This document shows positions 1-5,885 of a stretch of 5,885 nucleotides of DNA, piece after piece. The notes under the pieces are model-generated. The model searched no databases. It was not told where the DNA came from and was given only the letters and a program-made list of their open reading frames with translations. How positions within the stretch are numbered: position 1 is the first letter of the stretch; every line of letters begins with the position of its first letter. The position numbers and the translations under genes are program-made. This DNA is from Alistipes sp. (lineage in GTDB: Bacteria; Bacteroidota; Bacteroidia; Bacteroidales; Rikenellaceae): assembly GCA_028691095.1 (NCBI GenBank), contig JAQUZZ010000101.1:1-5885 (forward strand). Reading direction: 5' to 3'.

Positions 1-2075
1 GGAGCGATGCGGAGCGTGCGGCGCTCGACGGCCGTGAGTTGGTGAATCAGGGTCATCATTTGGTGATCGAGATCTGGAACTTGGTCTTCATGCAGTTCAA
101 TCGGAAGGCCAGCGGAGAGTTAGAGTTGCTGCCTGCACGTCACGTCGACACCGGAATGGGTTTCGAGCGGTTGTGCATGGTCTTGCAGGGCAAGCAGAGC
201 AATTACGACACCGACGTCTTCCAGCCCACCATTATGCGAATTGCACAGATGGCCGGAAAGAGCTATGGCGTAGAGCCCAAAGCCGATATTGCGATGCGTG
301 TGATTGCCGATCACCTGCGCGCCATCTCCTTCTCGATTGCCGACGGACAGCTGCCCTCGAATGTCAAGGCGGGGTATGTGATTCGTCGTATTTTGCGTCG
401 TGCGGTACGTTATGGATATACCTACTTGGGCTTCAATGAGCCTTTCCTGTGCCGTTTGGTTGACGGACTGGTGCGTCAGATGGGAGCACAGTTCCCCGAA
501 TTGATTGCACAGCAGGAGTTGATTACCAAGGTGATTACCGAGGAGGAGAACGCCTTCCTCAAGACGCTGGCCACCGGCATCACGCTGCTGGAGAGTGTCA
601 TGAATAAGGCCAAGGCGGCCGGCCGTACCGAAATCAGTGGCAGCGAGGCCTTCTTGCTCTACGACACCTACGGGTTCCCGATCGACCTGACGGAACTGAT
701 CGCCTCGGAGAACCAGATGAAGGTGGACGACCAAGCTTTTGCGGCTGAACTGCAACAACAGAAGGAGCGGTCGCGGAATGCGGCAGCCGTCGATACGGAT
801 GATTGGGTGGAATTGCTGCCCATCGAGCAGTGTCAGTTTGTCGGATACGACCAGTTGTCGTGTGATGTGCGCATCTCGCGGTACCGTCGGGTGAAGACGA
901 AAAATAAGACTTACTATCAATTGGTTTTCGATCAGACCCCCTTCTATGGCAATTCGGGAGGACAGACGGGCGACCGTGGGTTCATCGAGAACGACGAACA
1001 GCGGATTGCGGTGACCGACACCCAGAAGGAGAACGGATTGATTATGCAGATCGTCGATCAATTACCGGAGAATCTTTCGGGAAGTTTCCGTGCCGAGGTC
1101 GACGGGGCATTGCGTGCGGCCAGTGCCGGGAATCACACCGCGACGCACCTCCTGCATAAAGCTTTGCGGCAGGTACTGGGAACACACGTCGAGCAGAAGG
1201 GATCTTTGGTTTGTCCGGAGTACCTGCGTTTTGACTTCTCGCATTTCCAGAAAGTAACCCCCGAACAAATCCGTGAGGTCGAGCGATTGGTCAATGCCGA
1301 CATTCGAGCCGACGAGCCGTTGGACGAGCGTCGGGAGTGCCCCATTGAGCAGGCACAGAAGTTGGGCGCAATGATGCTCTTCGGCGAGAAATACGGAGAT
1401 CACGTGCGGGTTGTACGCTACGGCTCCTCCATCGAGTTGTGCGGAGGAACTCATGTGGCGCGTACCGGAAACATCGGGGCTTTCAAGATTCTCTCGGAGA
1501 GTGCCACCTCGGCCGGTGTACGCCGTATTGAGGCGGTGACCGGAGAGAAGGTGATGGACTTCACGCATCATCTCGAAGATATGTTGCTACAAATACAGCA
1601 ATACCTGAATACCCCCTCGATTGCTCAGGGAATTAAAAAGTTGATCGAAGAGAATGCTGATCTGAACAAACAGATGGAGGAGCATCGCAAGGATCGAATC
1701 CTGCAGTTGATCTCCTCGATTGCTCCGACCCTCAGTGAGGAGGAGGGTATCACCCTCTTTGCCCGTCAGGTGAATCTGCTGCCTGAGGTCATCAAAGGCG
1801 TGGCTTTCGGACTGAAACAACAGTTCCCGACCTTGGTCTTTGTCATTGGCTCGGTAGTTGGAGAGAAGGCAACGTTGACCCTAATGTTGGGCGATCAACT
1901 GGTTGAGCAGGGCGTCAATGCCTCGCAGATTGTGCGTGAAGCAGCCAAAGAGATTCAAGGTGGCGGCGGCGGACAACCCTTCTTTGCAACGGCCGGAGGC
2001 AAGAACCCCGCAGGCATCGAAGCGGCTATTGCCAAGGCGATCGAATTGGTGAAGGTGAAAATTGCAAATAAATAA
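1..2075 (+). CDS. alaS: Alanyl-tRNA synthetase, 3' part (5' end outside window)
   Basis: Cytoplasmic class II synthetase that charges tRNA(Ala) and hydrolyses mischarged Ser/Gly-tRNA(Ala). The frame is open to the left edge (first full codon at base 3), and its first visible residues, [19 protein letters not shown], already match AlaRS, so the TTG at 39 is internal. About 690 residues are visible; the family is usually near 870-880, so roughly 185 N-terminal residues with class II motifs 1 and 2 are missing. Visible in order: the [12 protein letters not shown] block (near 70-105); motif 3, DTGMGFERL (147-173); the tRNA-recognition region with [21 protein letters not shown] (near 352-414); the editing domain with HTATH (1134-1148) and CGGTH (1440-1454), giving the usual three His plus Cys metal-binding set; a short coiled-coil-like stretch (near 1630-1700); and the C-Ala domain with five glycines at 1959-1973 followed by [12 protein letters not shown]. 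No frameshift or missing key residue was seen. It stops TAA at 2073-2075, 11 bases before gpmI, suggesting one transcript. Confidence 0.98.
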   Translation, partial: SDAERAALDGRELVNQGHHLVIEIWNLVFMQFNRKASGELELLPARHVDTGMGFERLCMVLQGKQSNYDTDVFQPTIMRIAQMAGKSYGVEPKADIAMRVIADHLRAISFSIADGQLPSNVKAGYVIRRILRRAVRYGYTYLGFNEPFLCRLVDGLVRQMGAQFPELIAQQELITKVITEEENAFLKTLATGITLLESVMNKAKAAGRTEISGSEAFLLYDTYGFPIDLTELIASENQMKVDDQAFAAELQQQKERSRNAAAVDTDDWVELLPIEQCQFVGYDQLSCDVRISRYRRVKTKNKTYYQLVFDQTPFYGNSGGQTGDRGFIENDEQRIAVTDTQKENGLIMQIVDQLPENLSGSFRAEVDGALRAASAGNHTATHLLHKALRQVLGTHVEQKGSLVCPEYLRFDFSHFQKVTPEQIREVERLVNADIRADEPLDERRECPIEQAQKLGAMMLFGEKYGDHVRVVRYGSSIELCGGTHVARTGNIGAFKILSESATSAGVRRIEAVTGEKVMDFTHHLEDMLLQIQQYLNTPSIAQGIKKLIEENADLNKQMEEHRKDRILQLISSIAPTLSEEEGITLFARQVNLLPEVIKGVAFGLKQQFPTLVFVIGSVVGEKATLTLMLGDQLVEQGVNASQIVREAAKEIQGGGGGQPFFATAGGKNPAGIEAAIAKAIELVKVKIANK

Positions 2076-2086
2076 AGTCAAGAAAA

Positions 2087-3610
2087 ATGGCAAACAAAGT
2101 ATTATTGATGATCCTCGATGGCTGGGGCAAAGGGGATCACGGTCACGATGATGTGGTTTACTCCGCTCATCCCGAATATATCAACCGTTTGGAAACGGAA
2201 TACCCCCATGCTCAACTGCTCACCGATGGCGAAAATGTCGGTCTTCCGGAGGGGCAGATGGGAAACTCGGAGGTGGGACACCTCAATATCGGAGCCGGAC
2301 GCGTGGTCTATCAAGATCTGGTGAAGATCAACCGGGCGTGTCGCGATAACTCGATTTTGCAGAACCCGGAGATTGTCAAGGCCTTCACCTATGCCAAGGA
2401 GAAGGGCGTGCAGGTTCACTTTATGGGTTTGGTGTCGGACGGTGGGGTACACAGCTCGCTGGATCACCTGTTCAAGTTGTGCGACATTGCACAGAACTAC
2501 GGCATTGCCAAGAGTTTCGTACACTGCTTTATGGATGGTCGGGATACCGATCCGCGTAGCGGCAAGGGTTTTGTGGAGAGCTTGGCGCACCATCTTCAGG
2601 GCACGAACGGCAAGATTGCGTCGATCATTGGTCGTTACTATGCCATGGATCGCGACAAACGTTGGGAACGCGTGAAAGAGGCATACGACCTCTTGGTGAA
2701 CGGACAGGGGGAGAAGGCAACCGATCCCGTGGCTGCCGTGCAACGCTCCTATGACGAGGGTGTGACCGACGAGTTTATCAAACCGATTGTCTGTGTGGAT
2801 CCCTCTGGCAAGCCGCTGGGGACGATTCAGGCAGGTGATATGGTTATCTTCTTCAACTACCGAAACGACCGTGCCAAGGAGTTGACCGTGGTGTTGACCC
2901 AAGAGGATATGCCTCAGATGGGGATGAAAACCCTTCCGCTCTACTATTGCTGCATGACGCCCTATGATGCCAAATTCCAGGGACTTCACATCCTCTTCGA
3001 TAAGGAGAATGTGAAAAATACGATTGGCGAATATGTTTCGTCTTTGGGTTTGAAGCAGTTGCGTATTGCCGAAACTGAAAAATATGCGCACGTCACCTTC
3101 TTCCTCAATGGAGGGCGCGAGGAGAGCTTTAGCAACGAAGAGCGCATCTTGATTCCTTCGCCCAAGGTGGCAACCTATGATCTGCAACCTGAGATGAGTG
3201 CCTTTTTGGTGCGCGATGCGTTGGTTGCGGAGCTGAAACAACAGAAATTCAACTTCATCTGCCTGAACTTCGCCAATGGCGACATGGTGGGTCACACCGG
3301 CATCTATGAGGCGATTGTCAAGGCAGTGAAGGCCGTTGACGCCTGTGTGCACGATGTAGTGGAGACCGCCAAGGCCAACGGCTATGAGGTGGTGATTATT
3401 GCCGACCACGGCAATGCCGACCATGCCGAGAATGCGGATGGCACCCCGAATACGGCGCACTCGTTGAATCCGGTGCCCATCATTGTGGTTTCAAATCGGG
3501 TCAAAGGGGTACACAACGGCGTGTTGGCCGATGTTGCTCCTACGGTGCTCAAATTAATGGGTGTCGCTCAACCCGAAGAGATGACGGGCAAGGTGTTGGT
3601 CGATTTGTAG
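2087..3610 (+). CDS. gpmI: 2,3-bisphosphoglycerate-independent phosphoglycerate mutase
   Basis: Cytoplasmic glycolytic/gluconeogenic enzyme interconverting 3- and 2-phosphoglycerate through a phosphoserine intermediate, normally with two Mn2+ ions; it belongs to the alkaline phosphatase superfamily. At 507 residues it has the family's usual length (about 510). The N terminus LLMILDGWG carries metal ligand D11. [17 protein letters not shown] carries the catalytic serine S61. The phosphotransferase insert contains [14 protein letters not shown] and [13 protein letters not shown], which hold substrate-binding His/Asp/Arg residues. The C-terminal half supplies the other metal ligands: D399 and H403 in GDMVGHTG, D440 and H441 in ADHGNADH, and H458 in NTAHS. 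All seven expected ligands and nucleophile positions are therefore present. The ATG at 2087 is chosen because the conserved N terminus begins within four codons. It is preceded by an A-rich leader (aagaaaa) with no Shine-Dalgarno, normal for Bacteroidetes. It follows alaS by 11 bases and ends TAG about 55 bases before a strong terminator, so the two genes likely form an operon. Confidence 0.98.
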   Translation: MANKVLLMILDGWGKGDHGHDDVVYSAHPEYINRLETEYPHAQLLTDGENVGLPEGQMGNSEVGHLNIGAGRVVYQDLVKINRACRDNSILQNPEIVKAFTYAKEKGVQVHFMGLVSDGGVHSSLDHLFKLCDIAQNYGIAKSFVHCFMDGRDTDPRSGKGFVESLAHHLQGTNGKIASIIGRYYAMDRDKRWERVKEAYDLLVNGQGEKATDPVAAVQRSYDEGVTDEFIKPIVCVDPSGKPLGTIQAGDMVIFFNYRNDRAKELTVVLTQEDMPQMGMKTLPLYYCCMTPYDAKFQGLHILFDKENVKNTIGEYVSSLGLKQLRIAETEKYAHVTFFLNGGREESFSNEERILIPSPKVATYDLQPEMSAFLVRDALVAELKQQKFNFICLNFANGDMVGHTGIYEAIVKAVKAVDACVHDVVETAKANGYEVVIIADHGNADHAENADGTPNTAHSLNPVPIIVVSNRVKGVHNGVLADVAPTVLKLMGVAQPEEMTGKVLVDL

Positions 3611-3664
3611 TCGACCCGTCGAGGAGGCCGACCGAAGGGTCAAACCCTCAAATTACGGAGTCTA

Positions 3665-3714
3665 AAAAAGGCTCTCGAATCTTTTTGCGAAAGATTTGAG
3701 AGCCTTTTTGTTTT
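3665..3714 (+). terminator. Strong Rho-independent terminator after gpmI
   Basis: A 20-bp stem pairs 3665-3684 with 3690-3709, with a five-base loop TTGCG (3685-3689). The only imperfection is a G-U wobble (3677 with 3697). The core GGCTCTC/GAGAGCC is flanked by an A run on the left (3664-3669) and a T tract on the right (TTTTTGTTTT, 3705-3714). It sits 55 bases after the gpmI stop and would end the alaS-gpmI transcript. Because both flanks are A/T tracts it could also act on the other strand. Confidence 0.93.
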
Positions 3715-3745
3715 CGATGCAAGAAATTGAGCCGAATTCCAAGGG

Positions 3746-3778
3746 TTTCGGAAATTTTTTGATAAATTTGTATATTCG
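3746..3778 (+). promoter_or_regulatory. Candidate Bacteroidetes-type promoter for paaK
   Basis: An AT-rich island lies between the gpmI terminator and paaK. It holds two overlapping candidates for the Bacteroidetes -7 box (consensus TANNTTTG): TAAATTTG at 3763-3770 matches fully, and TATATTCG at 3771-3778 matches 7 of 8. The second has a weak -33-like TTTCG at 3746-3750, about 20 bases upstream; the first has no good partner. Transcription from here would give a 5' leader of roughly 90-105 bases before the ATG at 3878. The -33 part is poor, so the exact box is uncertain. Confidence 0.5.
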
Positions 3779-3877
3779 ATCGGATTCGTACGGAGTTCTT
3801 TACCGTAGTATCGAGGAGGTGAGGGAGTGGGTGCGAGTCATTCGGAGCGTGAAAATTCTAACCAAGAAATAAAAGCA

Positions 3878-5194
3878 ATGCAAGACAAATCGACCTACTA
3901 TCAACCTGAAATAGAGACCATGCCCCGCGCAGAACTTGAGAAGCTTCAGGTTCAACGCCTTCAAGAGTCCATCCGCAGCGCCCTGAAATCGCCCTTCTAC
4001 GGCAAACTGTATCGCGAGGCGGGAATCACACCCGAGAGTGTGCAGTCGCTCTCGGATCTGCGGAAACTCCCCTTTACCACCAAAAACGACCTTCGCAACA
4101 ACTATCCTTTCGGCTTGGTGGCCGAGGATATGCGTCATAAAATCGTGCGCTTGCACTCGTCGAGCGGTACGACCGGCAATCCGACCGTCATCTGCCACTC
4201 CCAACACGACTTGGATCGTTGGGCCATGCGTATCGCCCGCTGTCTCTATATGGTAGGGGTGCGCAATACCGATGTATTTCAGAATAGTTCGGGCTACGGA
4301 ATGTTCACCGGAGGACTCGGCTTCCAGTACGGTGCCGAGCGACTGGGATGCCTCACGGTGCCCGCAGCGGCCGGTAACACCCTGCGACAAATCAAGTTCA
4401 TCACCGATTTCGGCACTTCGGTGCTCCATGCTATTCCCAGCTATGCCACCCGTCTGTATGAGGTATTCCAAGAGTTGCATATCGACCTCGAAAAGGAGAC
4501 CCAGTTGCGCACCTTGGTGATCGGAGCCGAACCCCACACCGAGGAGCAACGTCGCCGCATCGAGCAGATGCTGCACGTCAAGGCATACAATAGCTTCGGA
4601 ATGTCGGAGATGAGCGGCCCGGGGGTAGCATTTGAGTGCCCGGAGCAGAATGGACTGCATCTGTGGGAGGATTGCTACATCATGGAGATTGTCGATCCTG
4701 AGACCTTGGAGCCGGTTCCCGATGGTCAGATCGGAGAGTTGGTACTCACGACGCTGGATCGCGATGCCATGCCGTTGATCCGTTACCGTTCGCGCGATTT
4801 GACCCGCATCATTCCGGGCACGTGTCCCTGCGGACGTACCCACCGTCGGATCGACCGCATCAAGGGACGTAGCGACGATATGTTCATCGTGAAGGGGGTC
4901 AACATCTTCCCGATGCAGATCGAGAAGATCCTGATGCAATTCAAGGAGTTAGGTTCCAACTACCTCATCACACTCTCCGATCGGGAGGGAGCCAACGAGG
5001 AGATCTTGGTGGAGGTAGAGCTGAGCGATCTGTTTACCGACGATTACAGCCAGTTGCAGCGACTCGCCAAGGAGATTACTCGTCGTATGAAGGATGAGAT
5101 CCTGATTACCCCCAAAATCAAACTCATGGACAAAGGCTCCATTCCGCAAGGAGAGGGCAAGGCCGTTCGAGTCAAAGACCTTCGTCAAAAGTAA
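3878..5194 (+). CDS. paaK: PaaK-type phenylacetate (arylacetate)-CoA ligase
   Basis: ATP-dependent, AMP-forming ligase joining phenylacetate or a related arylacetate to CoA; cytoplasmic. With the ATG at 3878 the protein has 438 residues, normal for the family. Visible in order: an N-terminal helix region, IETMPRAELEKLQ (about 10-23); the ATP-binding loop SSSGTTGNP (94-102); YNSFGMSEMSGPG (237-249) with the conserved acidic E244; YRSRDL (303-308) with D307 near the hinge; GRSDDMFIVKGVNIFP (330-345); and near the C terminus QGEGKAVRVKDL with K428, the likely adenylation lysine. C254, H261, C316 and C318 could form a metal site. The frame extends 17 codons upstream to a GTG at 3827, but 3878 is preferred because it is an ATG with an A-rich leader and puts the first conserved block about ten residues in. 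In Bacteroidales such genes often accompany indolepyruvate:ferredoxin oxidoreductase genes, suggesting arylacetate to aryl-CoA to arylpyruvate traffic rather than aerobic ring cleavage. The exact substrate is not shown by sequence. Confidence 0.93.
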   Translation: MQDKSTYYQPEIETMPRAELEKLQVQRLQESIRSALKSPFYGKLYREAGITPESVQSLSDLRKLPFTTKNDLRNNYPFGLVAEDMRHKIVRLHSSSGTTGNPTVICHSQHDLDRWAMRIARCLYMVGVRNTDVFQNSSGYGMFTGGLGFQYGAERLGCLTVPAAAGNTLRQIKFITDFGTSVLHAIPSYATRLYEVFQELHIDLEKETQLRTLVIGAEPHTEEQRRRIEQMLHVKAYNSFGMSEMSGPGVAFECPEQNGLHLWEDCYIMEIVDPETLEPVPDGQIGELVLTTLDRDAMPLIRYRSRDLTRIIPGTCPCGRTHRRIDRIKGRSDDMFIVKGVNIFPMQIEKILMQFKELGSNYLITLSDREGANEEILVEVELSDLFTDDYSQLQRLAKEITRRMKDEILITPKIKLMDKGSIPQGEGKAVRVKDLRQK

Positions 5195-5347
5195 GAGACT
5201 GAACGGTGGGCGCGAAGCCAGAGAGGGGAGAGAGGAGCTCGGAGCGGGGATAACGCCCTGCGGTTGTGCGGGAAATCCCGTGTCCGACGAGTGTCCCATC
5301 CAACGACACCTTACAATATATAACGCTTAAGCATAAAACGACTTGCC
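5195..5347 (+). other. Structured gap between paaK and the ACT gene
   Basis: This 153-base gap holds no credible gene. The first two-thirds is GC-rich, with a purine-rich stretch near 5219-5249 and three small potential hairpins: GCGGGG/CCCTGC (5244-5249 with 5256-5261, one G-U, six-base loop); CGGG/CCCG (5269-5272 with 5277-5280, extendable by G-U pairs); and GTGTC/GACAC (5291-5295 with 5305-5309). None has a following U tract, so no intrinsic terminator is apparent and read-through from paaK is likely. The last 37 bases are AT-rich, contain the palindrome GCTTAAGC (5325-5332), and show no clear -33/-7 pair. Its role is unknown. Confidence 0.45.
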
Positions 5348-5776
5348 ATGGAAACGATCAAACAGCTCTCTGTTTTTTTAGAAAATAAATTTGGGCGGCT
5401 CAATGAAATTTTGGCCATCTTAGGAGCCGCCGACATTCGCATCATTGCGGCCACCGTAGCCGACACCTCGGAGTATGGCATCCTGCGGATGATTACCTCC
5501 GACACCGCGCGTGCGGTGCAGGTGTTGCGTGAGGCGCACGTCAGTGCCAACATCAGTGAGGTGATTGCCGTGGCTTGCGGCTCTCAAGCCAGTGACTTTG
5601 CGCACAATTTGAGTCTGCTATCCAAAGACGCGGTCAGCATCGAGTATATGTACAGTTTTGCGTGCCATCATCGCGCCGTACTGGTGCTGCGCACCCACGA
5701 CCAAGAGCTGGCACTCAAGACCATTGAGAAATACGGCATCGAGAAGCTGTCGAATGCAGATTTAGAGTCTGTTTAA
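5348..5776 (+). CDS. Tandem ACT-domain protein (putative amino-acid sensor)
   Basis: A stand-alone regulatory-type protein of 142 residues made of two ACT domains with no attached enzyme or DNA-binding domain; no signal peptide or membrane segment, so cytoplasmic. ACT 1 spans about residues 4-70: strand KQLSVFLEN, the ligand-loop glycine in NKFGRLNEI (G16), helix ILAILGAADI, then RIIAATVADTSEYGILRMI. ACT 2 spans about 72-137, with the strongly family-like SIEYMYSF (97-104) and RAVLVLRTHD (109-118). In ACT 2 the usual Pro-Gly turn before the first helix is replaced by QASDF (80-84). ACT domains bind small ligands, often amino acids. Proteins of this layout commonly follow paaK in Bacteroidales, so sensing of aromatic amino acids and modulation of the ligase is a reasonable inference, not demonstrated. 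The ATG at 5348 has an AT-rich leader and starts the first strand directly. The last codons (GAG TCT GTT TAA) may lie inside the end of an inserted element; length still looks complete. Confidence 0.88.
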   Translation: METIKQLSVFLENKFGRLNEILAILGAADIRIIAATVADTSEYGILRMITSDTARAVQVLREAHVSANISEVIAVACGSQASDFAHNLSLLSKDAVSIEYMYSFACHHRAVLVLRTHDQELALKTIEKYGIEKLSNADLESV

Positions 5777-5806
5777 AAATATTTGGTTTACAATACTGAT
5801 CATCAG

Positions 5807-5837
5807 TTGTTTAATTGGATTTAATTTTGTATCTTTA
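5807..5837 (+). promoter_or_regulatory. Bacteroidetes-type promoter at right edge
   Basis: TTG (5807-5809) is followed after 20 bases by TATCTTTA (5830-5837), a 7-of-8 match to the Bacteroidetes -7 box TANNTTTG, with the commonly seen preceding TTTTG. Transcription would start near 5842-5845 and run out of the window. A competing full-consensus box, TAATTTTG (5822-5829), has no well-spaced -33 partner. A small inverted repeat, ACTGA-TCA-TCAGT (5795-5807), abuts the -33 element and could be an operator or chance. It would drive whatever gene lies to the right. Confidence 0.6.
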
Positions 5838-5859
5838 TGTTTACCAATACATTAAGATA

Positions 5860-5885
5860 TTGAAAAACTTTCCGACCAACCTCAC
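5860..5885 (+). CDS. Possible start of an IS5-type transposase (cut by edge)
   Basis: A frame beginning with TTG at 5860 reads on without stop to the edge: residues (M/L)KNFPTNL, and the next codon begins AC, so Thr. F/Y-P-T/S-N-L-T is a typical opening of the N-terminal domain of IS5-type transposases from Bacteroidetes and other bacteria. It lies about 16-18 bases after the predicted transcription start of the promoter at 5807-5837, with the A-rich leader usual in this phylum. Only eight full codons are visible and the start is not ATG. The frame is open upstream to 5815, so other starts are possible. Chance similarity cannot be excluded; the call rests on recollection of family N termini. 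Confidence 0.33.

Noticed and set aside
39..41. TTG as the start of alaS
   Set aside because: The frame is open to the left edge and the upstream residues DGRE continue the AlaRS consensus, so the gene is cut by the window rather than starting here.
120..1571. Minus-strand frames of 313 and 169 codons opposite alaS
   Set aside because: They overlap the AlaRS tRNA-recognition and editing regions, are rich in low-information Leu/Gly/Arg/His composition and match no family I recognise.
2102..3460. 452-codon open frame on the minus strand opposite gpmI
   Set aside because: It is a mirror of a highly conserved gene and its translation shows no recognisable domain; such long antisense frames arise from the codon bias of the real gene.
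4038..4520. Two 72-82 codon plus-strand frames inside paaK
   Set aside because: Out of frame with PaaK, rich in Cys/Arg/Ser/Trp as expected of shifted reading, and no independent start signals.
3800..4939. 379-codon open frame on the minus strand opposite paaK
   Set aside because: Overlaps the conserved PaaK core almost entirely, has no recognisable motif and would run into the paaK promoter region; treated as a codon-bias shadow.
5837..5863. ATG-led eight-codon frame (MFTNTLRY)
   Set aside because: Its ATG overlaps the -7 box and it stops at once; it cannot be a gene if the promoter is real.
1..5885. CRISPR array, tRNA, rRNA or known riboswitch
   Set aside because: No regularly spaced repeats, cloverleaf-like sequence or recognisable riboswitch core was seen on either strand.

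Overview
The window looks like chromosomal DNA of a Bacteroidales bacterium with moderately high GC. Three things point there: the style of the AlaRS and PaaK proteins; starts preceded by A-rich leaders rather than Shine-Dalgarno sequences; and AT-rich promoter boxes of the Bacteroidetes TTG / TANNTTTG type in the gaps. The family cannot be fixed by eye; an Alistipes/Rikenellaceae-like source is only a guess. All convincing genes lie on the + strand.

Left half (1-3714): the 3' three-quarters of alaS (alanyl-tRNA synthetase, cut by the left edge) is followed after 11 bases by a complete gpmI (cofactor-independent phosphoglycerate mutase). The two housekeeping genes look co-transcribed. The unit ends at a strong intrinsic terminator, a 20-bp stem with a U tract, which may work in both directions.

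Middle (3715-5776): after a promoter-like AT-rich patch comes a PaaK-type arylacetate (phenylacetate)-CoA ligase. A 153-base gap with several small hairpins separates it from a 142-residue tandem ACT-domain protein. This pair is familiar in Bacteroidales, where it is often near indolepyruvate:ferredoxin oxidoreductase genes. It probably serves aromatic amino acid / arylacetate exchange, with the ACT protein as a candidate amino-acid sensor. No oxidoreductase genes are visible here.

Right edge (5777-5885): the composition becomes very AT-rich and contains the best Bacteroidetes-type promoter of the window (TTG, 20 bases, TATCTTTA). A reading frame open to the edge follows, whose first residues (KNFPTNL) resemble the start of IS5-type transposases. 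An insertion sequence may therefore begin at or just after the end of the ACT gene. This is the least ordinary feature, but only about 26 bases of the possible gene are visible. I found no clear evidence of a novel multi-gene system; most of the window is ordinary core and metabolic sequence.
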